Shown here in pieces: positions 17,813 to 33,290 of a DNA stretch of 64,000 bases. This stretch comes from Nocardioides sp. Root122 (GTDB lineage: Bacteria; Actinomycetota; Actinomycetes; Propionibacteriales; Nocardioidaceae). Both the position numbers and the translations under genes were made by a program. The stretch lies in assembly GCF_001425025.1 (NCBI RefSeq), contig NZ_LMDE01000009.1:325357-389356 (forward strand), given 5' to 3'. The notes under the pieces were generated by a model, which saw only the letters and a list, made by a program, of their open reading frames with translations, was not told the DNA's origin and ran no database searches. Every line of letters starts with the position of its first letter. Positions within the stretch are counted from its first letter, which is position 1.

Positions 17813-19122
17813 TCACGCGTCGGACCAAGGTCCAGCTCCTGGTGTTCGCCCTCATCACGCTGGTCGGCGTCAGCTTCGTCGGTGCGCGCTATGCCCGGCT
17901 CGACCGGGTGTTCCTCGACCAGAGCTACACCGTCGTCGCGCACTTCGCCGACTCGGGAGGCGCCTTCGCGGGCGCCGAGGTCTCCTACCGCGGCGTGCGC
18001 GTCGGCCAGGTCGAGGAGCTCCGGCTCACCCACGACGGCGTCGACCTGCTGCTCGACATCGACGACGAGTTCGACCGGATCCCGGCGGACGCGCACGCCC
18101 TCGTCGGCAACCGCTCCGCGGTGGGCGAGCAGTACGTCGAGCTGCAGCCGCAGAGCGACAAGGGCCCGTTCCTGCAGGACGAGTCCGAGATCGCCCGTGA
18201 CCGCACCACCACGCCGATCCAGACCGACACGCTCCTGACCCACCTCGACGAGACGGTGCGCAGCGTCGACCAGGAGGACCTGCGCACGGTCACCTCCGAG
18301 TTCGGCAAGGCGTTCAACGGTGCCGGCGAGGACCTCCAGACGATCCTCGACAGCAGCAACGCGTTCATCACCGCGGCCGACGAGAACTTCGGGGTCACCG
18401 TCGACCTGATCCGCGACAGCAACACCGTGCTGAAGGGCCAGATCGCCTCCGAGGGTGCCTTCCGGCGCTTCGCCCGCGACCTCTCGACGTTCTCCACCAC
18501 CGTCGCCGACCACGACAAGGACCTGCGCCGGCTCATCGAGGACGGGTCCGTGGGCGCCAACGAGCTGCGCACCTTCCTCGAGGACAACGAGGTCGAGCTC
18601 GGCGAGCTGATCAACAACCTGGTCACCACCGGCGAGATCGTCGTCAAGCACCTCGACGGCGTGGAGCAGCTGCTCGTGCTCTACCCCTACGTCGTCGAGG
18701 GCGGCTTCACCGTCGTGTCGAAGTCGCCCGGCACCGGGCTCTACGACGCGCACTTCGGCATGGTCCTCACCACCGACCCGCCGGTGTGCCTCCAGGGCTA
18801 CGAGGGCACCGACCGCCGCTCGCCGCTCGACGGCAGCAACCGACCCATGAAGGAGGACGCCGGGTGCACCGCCCCGGCGTCGAAGACGAACGCCCGCGGC
18901 GCCCAGAACATCCAGGCGCCCCGCGCGGCGACGGGGTGGGGCGACGCCGACTTCGCCTACGACCCGGCGACCGGCGCCCTGACCGCGGACCCGGCGGAGA
19001 TCGACCGCCTCCTCGGCCCCCGCGTCGCCTCGCCCCGCACGCTCGGCGAGGACAGCTGGAAGTGGCTCTACCTGGAGCCGTTGCTCGGTGAGGGCGTGAC
19101 GTCCGGGCGTCGCGGTCGTTGA
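17809..19122 (+). CDS. mceF: Mce family protein MceF
   Basis: A 437-residue last Mce subunit. It has an N-terminal helix (residues 7-27), an MCE domain with GGAFAGAEVSYRGVRVGQVEEL, a helical region, and a tail of about 110 residues with two cysteines and low complexity. The operon continues, after a hairpin, into two Mce-associated genes. Confidence 0.92.
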   Translation: MITRRTKVQLLVFALITLVGVSFVGARYARLDRVFLDQSYTVVAHFADSGGAFAGAEVSYRGVRVGQVEELRLTHDGVDLLLDIDDEFDRIPADAHALVGNRSAVGEQYVELQPQSDKGPFLQDESEIARDRTTTPIQTDTLLTHLDETVRSVDQEDLRTVTSEFGKAFNGAGEDLQTILDSSNAFITAADENFGVTVDLIRDSNTVLKGQIASEGAFRRFARDLSTFSTTVADHDKDLRRLIEDGSVGANELRTFLEDNEVELGELINNLVTTGEIVVKHLDGVEQLLVLYPYVVEGGFTVVSKSPGTGLYDAHFGMVLTTDPPVCLQGYEGTDRRSPLDGSNRPMKEDAGCTAPASKTNARGAQNIQAPRAATGWGDADFAYDPATGALTADPAEIDRLLGPRVASPRTLGEDSWKWLYLEPLLGEGVTSGRRGR

Positions 19123-19127
19123 TGATG

Positions 19128-19151
19128 CAGGCTCCTTGGAGGAGGAGCCTG
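19128..19151 (+). terminator. Hairpin between mceF and the Mce-associated genes
   Basis: CAGGCTCCT (19128-19136) and AGGAGCCTG (19143-19151) form a perfect 9-bp stem around a 6-base loop, without a T-run. It may lower expression of the two downstream genes relative to mceA-F or protect the mRNA end. Confidence 0.5.
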
Positions 19152-19168
19152 GTTCCGAGGGAGGGAAC

Positions 19169-19831
19169 ATGTCCGTGCTGTCCGAACGCGCCCAGCGGCG
19201 CGAGCCCGCCGAGGCCACGCCCGGCCGCACCCCGGCGCGCGCGCCGCGCTGGCGCGTGCTGCTCGCCGCGGGGCTCGCGCTCGTGGTCGCGGTCTGCGTC
19301 GCCCTGCTCGTCTGGCTGTCGGCCGGAGGTCGTGCGCCCACCGGCGGCGGCCTCGACCAGGTCGACGAGCGCGAGCAGGTGATGAGCATGACCGACCAGT
19401 TCGTCAAGCGGCTGGGCACCTACAGCCCCGACATGGTCGACGGGTCCGGGCAGATGCCCGACTACCGCGCCCAGGTGCGCGAGGTGATCACGCCCAAGTT
19501 CGCCGCCGACTTCGACAAGGAGGTCGCCGCGGCCGAGCAGCTCGTCGCGCAGGGACGGATCACCCGCACCGCCGACGTGTTCGCCACCGCGGTGTCCTCC
19601 ATCGACGACGACTCCGCGCGGGTGCTGGTCGCGGGCGCGTTCAACGACAGCTACGCCCAGGGCTCGGGCAAGAAGTCCGCGACCGTCGACCAGGAGCCAC
19701 TGCCGTTCCGGTTCACCGTCGACCTCGTGACGATCGACGGCGAGTGGCTCGTCGACGACTTCACGCCCGTCAGCAGCGGGGACACCCCCGCCGGCAGCGG
19801 GTCCGGCACGGGGGAGGGGATCACGCCGTGA
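19169..19831 (+). CDS. Mce-associated membrane protein
   Basis: A 220-residue protein. A charged Arg/Pro-rich cytoplasmic start (residues 1-30) is followed by one membrane helix (about 31-50) and an extracytoplasmic domain of the NTF2-like type seen in Mas proteins; it ends with the typical PLPFRFTVDLVTIDGEWLVDDFTPV. Mas proteins are thought to stabilise Mce complexes. The ATG at 19169 is preceded by GGGAGGG. The C-terminus is a Gly/Ser tail and the stop overlaps the next gene (GTGA). Confidence 0.8.
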   Translation: MSVLSERAQRREPAEATPGRTPARAPRWRVLLAAGLALVVAVCVALLVWLSAGGRAPTGGGLDQVDEREQVMSMTDQFVKRLGTYSPDMVDGSGQMPDYRAQVREVITPKFAADFDKEVAAAEQLVAQGRITRTADVFATAVSSIDDDSARVLVAGAFNDSYAQGSGKKSATVDQEPLPFRFTVDLVTIDGEWLVDDFTPVSSGDTPAGSGSGTGEGITP

Positions 19832-20616
19832 GCGACGCACCCACCTGGTACGACCTCCTCGACGTCTCGCGCGACGCCTCCGCCGACGAGGTGCGCGCTG
19901 CCTGGAAGACCCACATCGCCGACCTCGAGCCGGGTGACCAGCGCTTCGACGCCCTCAACCGCGCGGCCAAGGTGCTGCTCGACCCCGCCGGGCGCGCGGC
20001 CTACGACGCCTCGCTGCCCGACGACGCGGCCGAGGGCGACCACGAGCCCACGCCCCCGCCGGTCGAGGACGGCGACCGGGCGCCCGTCGCCGCGACTCGC
20101 ACCGCGACCCCGGGCGACGAGCGGCCGGGTCGGGGCGTGCCCACGTGGCTGCTGGCCGGCCTCGGCGTCCTCGCCGCGGGCCTCGTCGCCGCGGTGGTGT
20201 GGATGTGGACCGCGGGCGAGCAGGGCGACGGTGCCGCGGCACGCGACGCCCAGGTGGCGGCCGAGCGAGCCGTCGTGCCGGTGCTGTCCTACGACTACGA
20301 GCACCTCGAGGCCGACCAGGACGCCGCGACGGCGCTGATGACGGGCAGCTACAAGTCCGAGTACGACAAGCTCTTCGCCGTGCTGGAGGACAACGCGCCC
20401 CGGACCAGGACCAAGGTCACCGCCGAGGTCGTCGCGTCCGGCATCGTCCGCGCGGCCGGCGACCGGGTGCAGGTGCTGGTCTTCGTCGACCGCCCCACCA
20501 CCAACAAGCTGAGCGCCGAGCCGACCGTCTACAAGGACCAGGTGACGCTGTCCATGCAGCTCGTCGACGGCCAGTGGCTGGTCGACGACCTCGTCACCTC
20601 GCCCGTGCAGGGCTAG
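19828..20616 (+). CDS. Mce-associated membrane protein with a degenerate J-like domain
   Basis: A 262-residue protein. Residues 5-62 read as a J-domain (WYDLLDVSRDASADEVRAAW ... AAKVLLDPAGRAAYD), but the HPD tripeptide needed to stimulate DnaK is absent: the loop reads HIADLEPGD. A Pro/Arg-rich linker, one membrane helix (108-129) and an NTF2-like domain ending QLVDGQWLVDDLVTSPV follow, paralogous to the preceding gene. The GTG at 19828 overlaps that gene's stop. It may dock on a partner at the cytoplasmic face rather than act as a co-chaperone (inference). Confidence 0.75.
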   Translation: MSDAPTWYDLLDVSRDASADEVRAAWKTHIADLEPGDQRFDALNRAAKVLLDPAGRAAYDASLPDDAAEGDHEPTPPPVEDGDRAPVAATRTATPGDERPGRGVPTWLLAGLGVLAAGLVAAVVWMWTAGEQGDGAAARDAQVAAERAVVPVLSYDYEHLEADQDAATALMTGSYKSEYDKLFAVLEDNAPRTRTKVTAEVVASGIVRAAGDRVQVLVFVDRPTTNKLSAEPTVYKDQVTLSMQLVDGQWLVDDLVTSPVQG

Positions 20617-20645
20617 CCCGACCGGGTGGGTTCGGCGCGTTCTGC

Positions 20646-20674
20646 TTGACCCGGGGCCCTTCGGCGTTCATAGT
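20646..20674 (+). promoter_or_regulatory. rpoBC upstream promoter (P1 candidate)
   Basis: TTGACC (20646-20651), a 17-base spacer and CATAGT (20669-20674) fit a housekeeping sigma promoter. Confidence 0.55.
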
Positions 20675-20721
20675 CGTGGCCAACGCGTGGCGCTCCTCCC
20701 TTCGGGAAATTGACCCCGCGT

Positions 20722-20750
20722 TTGAGGCGTGTCCACAAGTGCGCTATCGT
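20722..20750 (+). promoter_or_regulatory. rpoBC downstream promoter (P2 candidate)
   Basis: TTGAGG (20722-20727), a 17-base spacer and TATCGT (20745-20750). A leader of about 90 bases before rpoB would result. Nothing else is recognised in 20617-20847. Confidence 0.55.
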
Positions 20751-20847
20751 GGATCTTTGCGCCTGCCCTCAGATGCCCGACGCCCTCCGGACGGCTGTCG
20801 TGGTGGTCGGCTGGCGCCGATCACTTGCTCATCTGTGAGGACACCTC

Positions 20848-24429
<3,582 letters not shown>

Positions 24430-24513
24430 GGTCGAGTCCCGGGCGGCCCGCCGCCGCCCGGGACCCCTCAGTCACCAGCCACCTGACTCAAACAGCAACC
24501 AAAGGAACACACC

Positions 24514-28359
<3,846 letters not shown>

Positions 28360-28390
28360 GCGTCTCGAAACCCATCCGCGTACGTAGCAA

Positions 28391-28430
28391 CGCCGACCCC
28401 GGTCTCCCACGAGGAGGCCGGGGTCCGGCG
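28391..28430 (+). terminator. Terminator of rpoBC
   Basis: GACCCCGG-T-CTCC (28395-28407) pairs with GGAG-G-CCGGGGTC (28413-28425), giving a 13-bp stem with one wobble and a 5-base loop. Flanking CGCC (28391-28394) and GGCG (28427-28430) extend it past a one-base bulge. Confidence 0.8.
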
Positions 28431-28459
28431 CATTTCAGGACGAGACGCACACTGGCGTC

Positions 28460-29041
28460 ATGGTCCGATCGATGTGGCACCGCACCTTCTGGTCCCTGGT
28501 GGCGTTGTGCGGCGTGCTGCTGGTCGCCTCCTTCCACGAGCACGGCGTCCAGGCCGCCCCGGCCGGCCCCGACGCGGGCACCGCCGCGAGCAGCATCGCC
28601 GCGAGCAGCAGCGAGACGTCCAGCGTCGCCGAGTGCGGCGCCGCCGACCTGCACGCCAGCTTCCGAGCGCGCGACGCGGGCGCGGGGCACCGGTTCGGCG
28701 TGAGCAGGCTGCGCAACACCAGCGACCGCACGTGCGTCGTGCAGGGGTGGGGCGGCCTGTCCTACGTCGGCGGTGGCGACGGCACCCAGGTCGGTGCCGC
28801 GGCCGACCGTGACGGTGCCCCGGGGCGCCGCGTGGTGCTCGAGCCCGGGGACCGTGCCGTGAGCGCAGTGTCGGAGACCGCGGCCGCGAACTACCCGCGC
28901 GCCCGGTGCCGGCCGGCACCGGTCGACGGCTTCCGGGTCTTCGCGCCGGACTCCACTCGCTCCGAGCTCGTCGCCCACCGCACGACCGGGTGCCGCAACC
29001 CGTCGGTGCACCTGCTCTCGCACCGGGCGTACCGAGGCTGA
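28460..29041 (+). CDS. Secreted DUF4232-type protein
   Basis: A 193-residue protein with an N-terminal hydrophobic segment (residues 9-31) and a Ser/Ala-rich linker. The domain has the DUF4232 layout: GAADLHASF, LRNTSDRTCVVQGWGGLSYV, then CRPAPVDGFRVFAP. Four cysteines in the mature part could form disulfides. The function of the family is not established. CACACT six bases before the ATG fits a leaderless transcript. Confidence 0.7.
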   Translation: MVRSMWHRTFWSLVALCGVLLVASFHEHGVQAAPAGPDAGTAASSIAASSSETSSVAECGAADLHASFRARDAGAGHRFGVSRLRNTSDRTCVVQGWGGLSYVGGGDGTQVGAAADRDGAPGRRVVLEPGDRAVSAVSETAAANYPRARCRPAPVDGFRVFAPDSTRSELVAHRTTGCRNPSVHLLSHRAYRG

Positions 29042-29078
29042 GCGCCGCGCGTCGCGTCCCCATGTCGAGACGCGCGCA

Positions 29079-29105
29079 ACTTTTGATTGACGAACAGTCA
29101 AAAGT
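29079..29105. promoter_or_regulatory. AT-rich inverted repeat, operator candidate over a -35 box
   Basis: ACTTTTGA (29079-29086) and TCAAAAGT (29098-29105) are perfect arms. Inside lies a second inverted pair, TTGAC (29087-29091) and GTCAA (29097-29101). TTGACG at 29087 with TAACTT at 29111-29116 (18-base spacing) makes a plausible promoter, so a bound regulator would block it. The form suits a TetR-type dimer; no regulator gene is adjacent. Confidence 0.5.
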
Positions 29106-29170
29106 GCCTCTAACTTCGAACCGATGTGAGGGCGATCACGCGCCCGCGCCCGACGGAGAGGTGTTCTCGG

Positions 29171-30196
29171 ATGTGCTTCGGACATGACGGCGAGGCGGCG
29201 CTCGAGCGCTCGCTCGACCAGTTGGGCGCCAGCAGGCGCGGACTGCTGCGCGGAGCGGCGGGTGTCGCTGCCGGCGCCACCGCCCTCGGTGCGCTGGGTG
29301 CAGCCCCCGCGTCGGCGCACGGCGACAAGGCGCACGGCGGGCACGGCCACGGGCACGGGCGGACCCGGCAGGTGCCGCACGACCGGCTCAGCATCCAGCT
29401 CTACACCCTGCGCTCAGCGGCGCAGGCGCCGAGTCCGACCGCTCCGGCAGCCATCGGCTACGAGGCCATGCTGGAGGCGGTCGCCCGCTACGGCTACGAG
29501 CGGGTCGAGCTGGCCGGCCTCTACGGCCAGACCGCGGCGAGCATGCGCGCCACGCTCGACGGGCTCGGCGTCCGCGCGTCCTCCAGCCACGACGGGATCA
29601 GCGTCGACACCGGGGCGGCGCACACCAAGTTCCAGAACGCGGTGACGCTCGGCCAGGAGTACGTCAACGTCCCCTACCTCAACTCCGCCAGCCTCGCCGA
29701 CTGGCAGCGGTGGGCCGACCAGATGAACGCCGAGGCGGCGATCGCGAAGCGCTACGGGCTGAAGTACGGCTACCACAACCACGCGCACGAGTTCACGATC
29801 GACCTCGGCGGCGGCCTCACCCCGTGGGAGGTCTTCATGGAGCGCCTCGACCGCCGGCTCGTGCACCTCGAGGTCGACCTCTACTGGGCGTTCACCGCAG
29901 GCGTGAACACCGGGCACACGACGGCCGAGTCGGCGCTCCAGTTCGCCAAGGACGTGGTGAACGAGGCCCCGCTGAAGGTGCGCCAGTACCACGTCAAGGA
30001 CCGCACCAGCATGGGCACGGCCCCGGCGGAGGCAGACATGTGCGACCTCGGTGTCGGCGTCATCGACTTCGCCGAGCTCTTCGACAACCACCAGGTCGAG
30101 GAGTACATCGTCGAGAACGACACCCCGGACAACGCTGCGGCGCCCCTGCTGACGGCGGCGGTGGGGCACCTCTACCTGGAGCACCTGGAGTTCTGA
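29171..30196 (+). CDS. Tat-exported sugar phosphate isomerase/epimerase-like TIM-barrel protein
   Basis: A 341-residue protein. SRRGLLRG followed by a hydrophobic Ala/Gly stretch ending APASAHG is a Tat signal, implying export in folded form, often with a metal. Just after the cleavage region comes a His/Gly-rich run (HGDKAHGGHGHGHG) able to bind metal. The rest is a xylose-isomerase-like TIM barrel (LSIQLYTLRSAA, YGYERVELAGLYG, YGYHNHAHEF, VHLEVDLYWA, YHVKDR) with the usual Glu, Asp and His metal ligands. The ATG at 29171 follows GGAGAGG; an earlier in-frame GTG at 29126 lacks a ribosome site. The substrate is unknown. Confidence 0.8.
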   Translation: MCFGHDGEAALERSLDQLGASRRGLLRGAAGVAAGATALGALGAAPASAHGDKAHGGHGHGHGRTRQVPHDRLSIQLYTLRSAAQAPSPTAPAAIGYEAMLEAVARYGYERVELAGLYGQTAASMRATLDGLGVRASSSHDGISVDTGAAHTKFQNAVTLGQEYVNVPYLNSASLADWQRWADQMNAEAAIAKRYGLKYGYHNHAHEFTIDLGGGLTPWEVFMERLDRRLVHLEVDLYWAFTAGVNTGHTTAESALQFAKDVVNEAPLKVRQYHVKDRTSMGTAPAEADMCDLGVGVIDFAELFDNHQVEEYIVENDTPDNAAAPLLTAAVGHLYLEHLEF

Positions 30197-30226
30197 GAAG
30201 GGGAGGGGGTCTGAGAGAATCTGCCC

Positions 30227-31474
30227 GTGACGACCCCCTCCTCGCGCCCGACCTCGACCGACGTGCTCGTCGTCGGGGCCGGCCCGGCCGGCTCCGCCGC
30301 AGCGGCCTGGGCGGCGCGGGCCGGCCTCGACGTCGTGCTCGCTGACGCCGCGACCTTCCCCCGCGACAAGACCTGCGGCGACGGGCTGACGCCCCGGGCA
30401 ATCGGCGAGATGAAGAAGCTCGGCCTCGAGGACTGGCTGCGGGCCCACACCGTCAACGAGGGCCTGCGCGCCCACGGCTTCGGCCAGACCCTCCTCCTGC
30501 CGTGGCCCGGTGGCTCCCTGCCCGACTGGGGCTCCGCCGTGGCTCGCACCGAGCTCGACGACCACCTGCGCACGGTGGCCATCAAGAGCGGCGCCCTCGC
30601 GATCGACGGCGCCCGCGCGGTCGGCGTACGCCGGGAGGGGGAGCGGGTCGCTGCGGTCGCGCTCAAGGACGCCGACGGCACCTATGAGATCGCCTGCCGG
30701 TGGCTCGTGGTCGCCGACGGGGTCCGCTCGCCGCTGGGCAAGCTGCTGGGTCGCGAGTGGCACCGCGACACCGTCTACGCCGTGGCGGGTCGCTCCTACG
30801 TCGACTCGGAGATGAGCGACGACCCGTGGATCAGCTCCCACCTCGAGCTGCGCGACGAGCAGGGCGAGCTGGTCCCCGGCTACGGCTGGATCTTCCCGCT
30901 CGGCAACGGCTCGGTGAACCTCGGTGCCGGCACGCTGGCGACCAGCAAGCGGCCCACCGAGGTCGCCATCAAGCCGCTGATGCAGACCTATGCCGACACC
31001 ATCGGCCCGGACTTCGGGATCTCCGGCGAGCTGCGGATGCCGACCTCGGCCCTCCTGCCGATGGGCGGTGCCGTCAGCAACGTCGCCGGGCCCAACTGGG
31101 CGCTGATCGGCGACGCCGCCGCGTGCGTCAACCCGCTCAACGGCGAAGGCATCGACTACGGGCTGGAGACCGGCCGGCTGGTCGCCGAGCACATCGCGAG
31201 CGGCACCGGCCTCGGCGAGGCGTGGCGCAGCACGCTGGTGGAGCACTACGGCGAGGCGTTCTCGATCGCGCGCCGGCTCGCCGGCATCGCCACGCAGCCC
31301 CGGGTCGTCGCCGCCCTCGGTCCGGCCGGCATGCGCTCGGACTGGCTGATGACGCTGGCCCTGCGGTGGATGGGCAACCTGGTCGACGACGCCGACCGCG
31401 ACCGCGCCGCCCGCGTGTGGCGCTGGGCCGGTCGTCGCTCGATGGCCCGGGACGCCCGCCCGCCCTTCGCGTGA
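30227..31474 (+). CDS. Geranylgeranyl-reductase-family FAD oxidoreductase (menaquinone-reductase-like)
   Basis: A 415-residue flavoprotein: VVGAGPAGSAAAAWAA at the N-terminus (FAD dinucleotide site), TCGDGLTPRAI (family motif near residue 47), VVADGVRSPLG, and GDAACVNPLNGEGIDYGLETG for FAD binding. These match actinobacterial GGR-family enzymes such as mycobacterial MenJ, which reduces a menaquinone isoprene unit (family knowledge). GAGAAT lies six bases before the GTG start, the leaderless pattern. GTGA overlap with the acyltransferase gene. A role in another prenyl-chain reduction is possible. Confidence 0.85.
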   Translation: MTTPSSRPTSTDVLVVGAGPAGSAAAAWAARAGLDVVLADAATFPRDKTCGDGLTPRAIGEMKKLGLEDWLRAHTVNEGLRAHGFGQTLLLPWPGGSLPDWGSAVARTELDDHLRTVAIKSGALAIDGARAVGVRREGERVAAVALKDADGTYEIACRWLVVADGVRSPLGKLLGREWHRDTVYAVAGRSYVDSEMSDDPWISSHLELRDEQGELVPGYGWIFPLGNGSVNLGAGTLATSKRPTEVAIKPLMQTYADTIGPDFGISGELRMPTSALLPMGGAVSNVAGPNWALIGDAAACVNPLNGEGIDYGLETGRLVAEHIASGTGLGEAWRSTLVEHYGEAFSIARRLAGIATQPRVVAALGPAGMRSDWLMTLALRWMGNLVDDADRDRAARVWRWAGRRSMARDARPPFA

Positions 31475-32301
31475 GCGGGCCCGAGCGCACCTACCGCGTC
31501 GCGTTGGGCCTCGGTCGCGCCGCGCTCCGCGTCCTCGACCTCCGGCTCACCGGCCACGGCGTCGAGCACGTGCCGACCAGCGGCCCGGTGCTGCTGGCGG
31601 CGACCCACGTGTCGTACCCCGACTTCGTCTTCGTGCAGGAGGCCGCTCGTCCGTCGGGTCGCTACGTCCGCTTCATGACCCGGCACGACGTGTGGCAGGT
31701 GCCCGGCCTGTCACGCCCGATGACCGCCATGCGCCACGTCCCGGTCGACCGGCAGGCCCCCGCCGGGGCGTACGTCCTGGCGCGCGGGCTGCTGCGCGAG
31801 GGCGAGGCGGTCTGCGCCTTCCCCGAGGCCGGGATCTCCTACTCCTACACCGTGCGCTCGTTGATGCGCGGGGTCGCCAGCCTGGCCCGCGAGACCGGGG
31901 CGCCGGTCGTGCCGGTGGCGGTGTGGGGTCCCCAGCGGGTGTACTCGGTGGGCCTGCCCGACGCGCGGGGCAAGGGGCCGCGACCGAGCCTGCGACGCGG
32001 GCGGCGGGCCGACGTGTCCTTCGGCGCGCCGCTGACGGTCGACGCCGGCGACGACCTCACCGAGTGGACCCGCCACCTCGGTGCGGTCCTCACCGATCAG
32101 CTCGAGACGCTGCAGCGGCTGGAGCACCACCGGCCGCGCCCGGGTGAGCACGCGCCGTGGCACCCCGCGCACCTCGGCGGCCACGCGCCGACCCGGGCGC
32201 AGGCGGCCCACCTCGACGACGTGCCGAGGTCGGCGATCACGCCGACGTGGGGGCCGTGCTCGCCTTCCGACGCTTCTCGATCCAGCCCAGCGGGTTGGTG
32301 A
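31471..32301 (+). CDS. PlsC-type 1-acylglycerol-3-phosphate acyltransferase-like protein
   Basis: A 276-residue protein. The catalytic HX4D motif is THVSYPD near residue 48; the phosphate-binding block is FPEAGIS near residue 118 instead of the more usual FPEGT. No clear membrane helix. The C-terminal 40 residues are His/Pro-rich, and the last 65 bp run into the opposite-strand acyltransferase-3 gene, so the end is less certain as functional chain. It starts with GTG inside the preceding stop. Confidence 0.82.
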   Translation: MSGPERTYRVALGLGRAALRVLDLRLTGHGVEHVPTSGPVLLAATHVSYPDFVFVQEAARPSGRYVRFMTRHDVWQVPGLSRPMTAMRHVPVDRQAPAGAYVLARGLLREGEAVCAFPEAGISYSYTVRSLMRGVASLARETGAPVVPVAVWGPQRVYSVGLPDARGKGPRPSLRRGRRADVSFGAPLTVDAGDDLTEWTRHLGAVLTDQLETLQRLEHHRPRPGEHAPWHPAHLGGHAPTRAQAAHLDDVPRSAITPTWGPCSPSDASRSSPAGW

Positions 32302-33268
32302 GGGGCTCCAGCGCCCTGCGCACGGGAGGGCTCGCCAGCAGCATCGCCAGCCCGATGGCCCCCAGGACCGTCAGGACCAGGCCCAGGGTCGGGTGGGCCG
32401 CGGTGAAGTCCGGCCAGCCGAGCAGCATCGCGGTCTTGATGACGAACCCGTGGAACAGGTAGACGACCATCGTCGCGGTGCCCATCGTGGTGAACCACCC
32501 CAGCGAGCGGCGCGGCACCAGCGACATCGCGGCGAAGGCCCCGAGCAGCCCGACCATCATCACGGTGAGCCGGGTCTGCCAGATGATCTCGTTGTCGATC
32601 GGGAGGCTGTTGTAGCCGGTGTCGTACCACAGGAGCGCCGTCTCGGCCCACGCGTCGGTGTAGAGCGCCATGACGCCGATGCCCACCAGCGTCGGCACGG
32701 CTGCCAGGCGCACCCAGACGTCGTCGAGGTGCTTGAGGTGGCGGGGCTTGAGGTGCAGGCCGAGCACGAAGAACGGCAGCAGGCCCAGGAACCGCGGGAT
32801 CATCAGGGCTTCGGTGTCCCACAGGCCGCCGGCCAGGCTGACGACCACCGACAGCGGCAGGAACAACCAGTGCCGCTTGAGGATCGGCGTCACCAGGCGC
32901 CACATCAGCAGCACGATGAGGTACCACATCGTCCAGTGCGGCTCGATCCACAGCGGGTACTCGACGCCCTCGCCGACGACGAGCTTGCGGTAGTAGAACA
33001 GGGCCGGCTCGAAGAGCAGGTAGGGGATCGCGAGGGTGTAGACCAGGCTCTTCATCCGGCGCCGGTCCCACTCGAAGGACTTCGAGAGGTAGCCGCTCAC
33101 GAACACGAAGGCCGGGATGTGCCACATGTAGATGAAGTCGTAGACCCAGTGGCTGCCCTGGGTCGCCTCCACCAGCCCGATCGCGTGTCCCACCACGACG
33201 AGGGTGACCAGCACCATCTTGACGTTGTCGAGCCAGGGATCTCGAGACGCGGGGGACACGGCGCTCAC
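32237..33268 (-). CDS. Acyltransferase-3 family integral membrane protein
   Basis: A 343-residue protein with about ten membrane helices. It has the family start LDNVKMVLVTLVVVGHAIGL with the active-site-region histidine, followed by WHIPAFVFVSGYLS. Such proteins O-acetylate or O-acylate cell-surface sugars or other acceptors using acyl-CoA. TAGTGA six bases before the GTG start fits a weak leaderless promoter that overlaps the promoter of the Nudix gene facing the other way. Confidence 0.85.
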   Translation of the reverse strand: MSAVSPASRDPWLDNVKMVLVTLVVVGHAIGLVEATQGSHWVYDFIYMWHIPAFVFVSGYLSKSFEWDRRRMKSLVYTLAIPYLLFEPALFYYRKLVVGEGVEYPLWIEPHWTMWYLIVLLMWRLVTPILKRHWLFLPLSVVVSLAGGLWDTEALMIPRFLGLLPFFVLGLHLKPRHLKHLDDVWVRLAAVPTLVGIGVMALYTDAWAETALLWYDTGYNSLPIDNEIIWQTRLTVMMVGLLGAFAAMSLVPRRSLGWFTTMGTATMVVYLFHGFVIKTAMLLGWPDFTAAHPTLGLVLTVLGAIGLAMLLASPPVRRALEPLTNPLGWIEKRRKASTAPTSA

Positions 33269-33274
33269 CGTACT

Positions 33275-33284
33275 TCACTAGGTT
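33275..33284. promoter_or_regulatory. Overlapping divergent -10 elements (acyltransferase-3 and Nudix genes)
   Basis: TAGTGA on the minus strand (33280-33275) and TAGGTT on the plus strand (33279-33284) share the central TA. Each lies six bases before its start codon (33268 and 33291). Confidence 0.45.
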
Positions 33285-33290
33285 GGAGGC

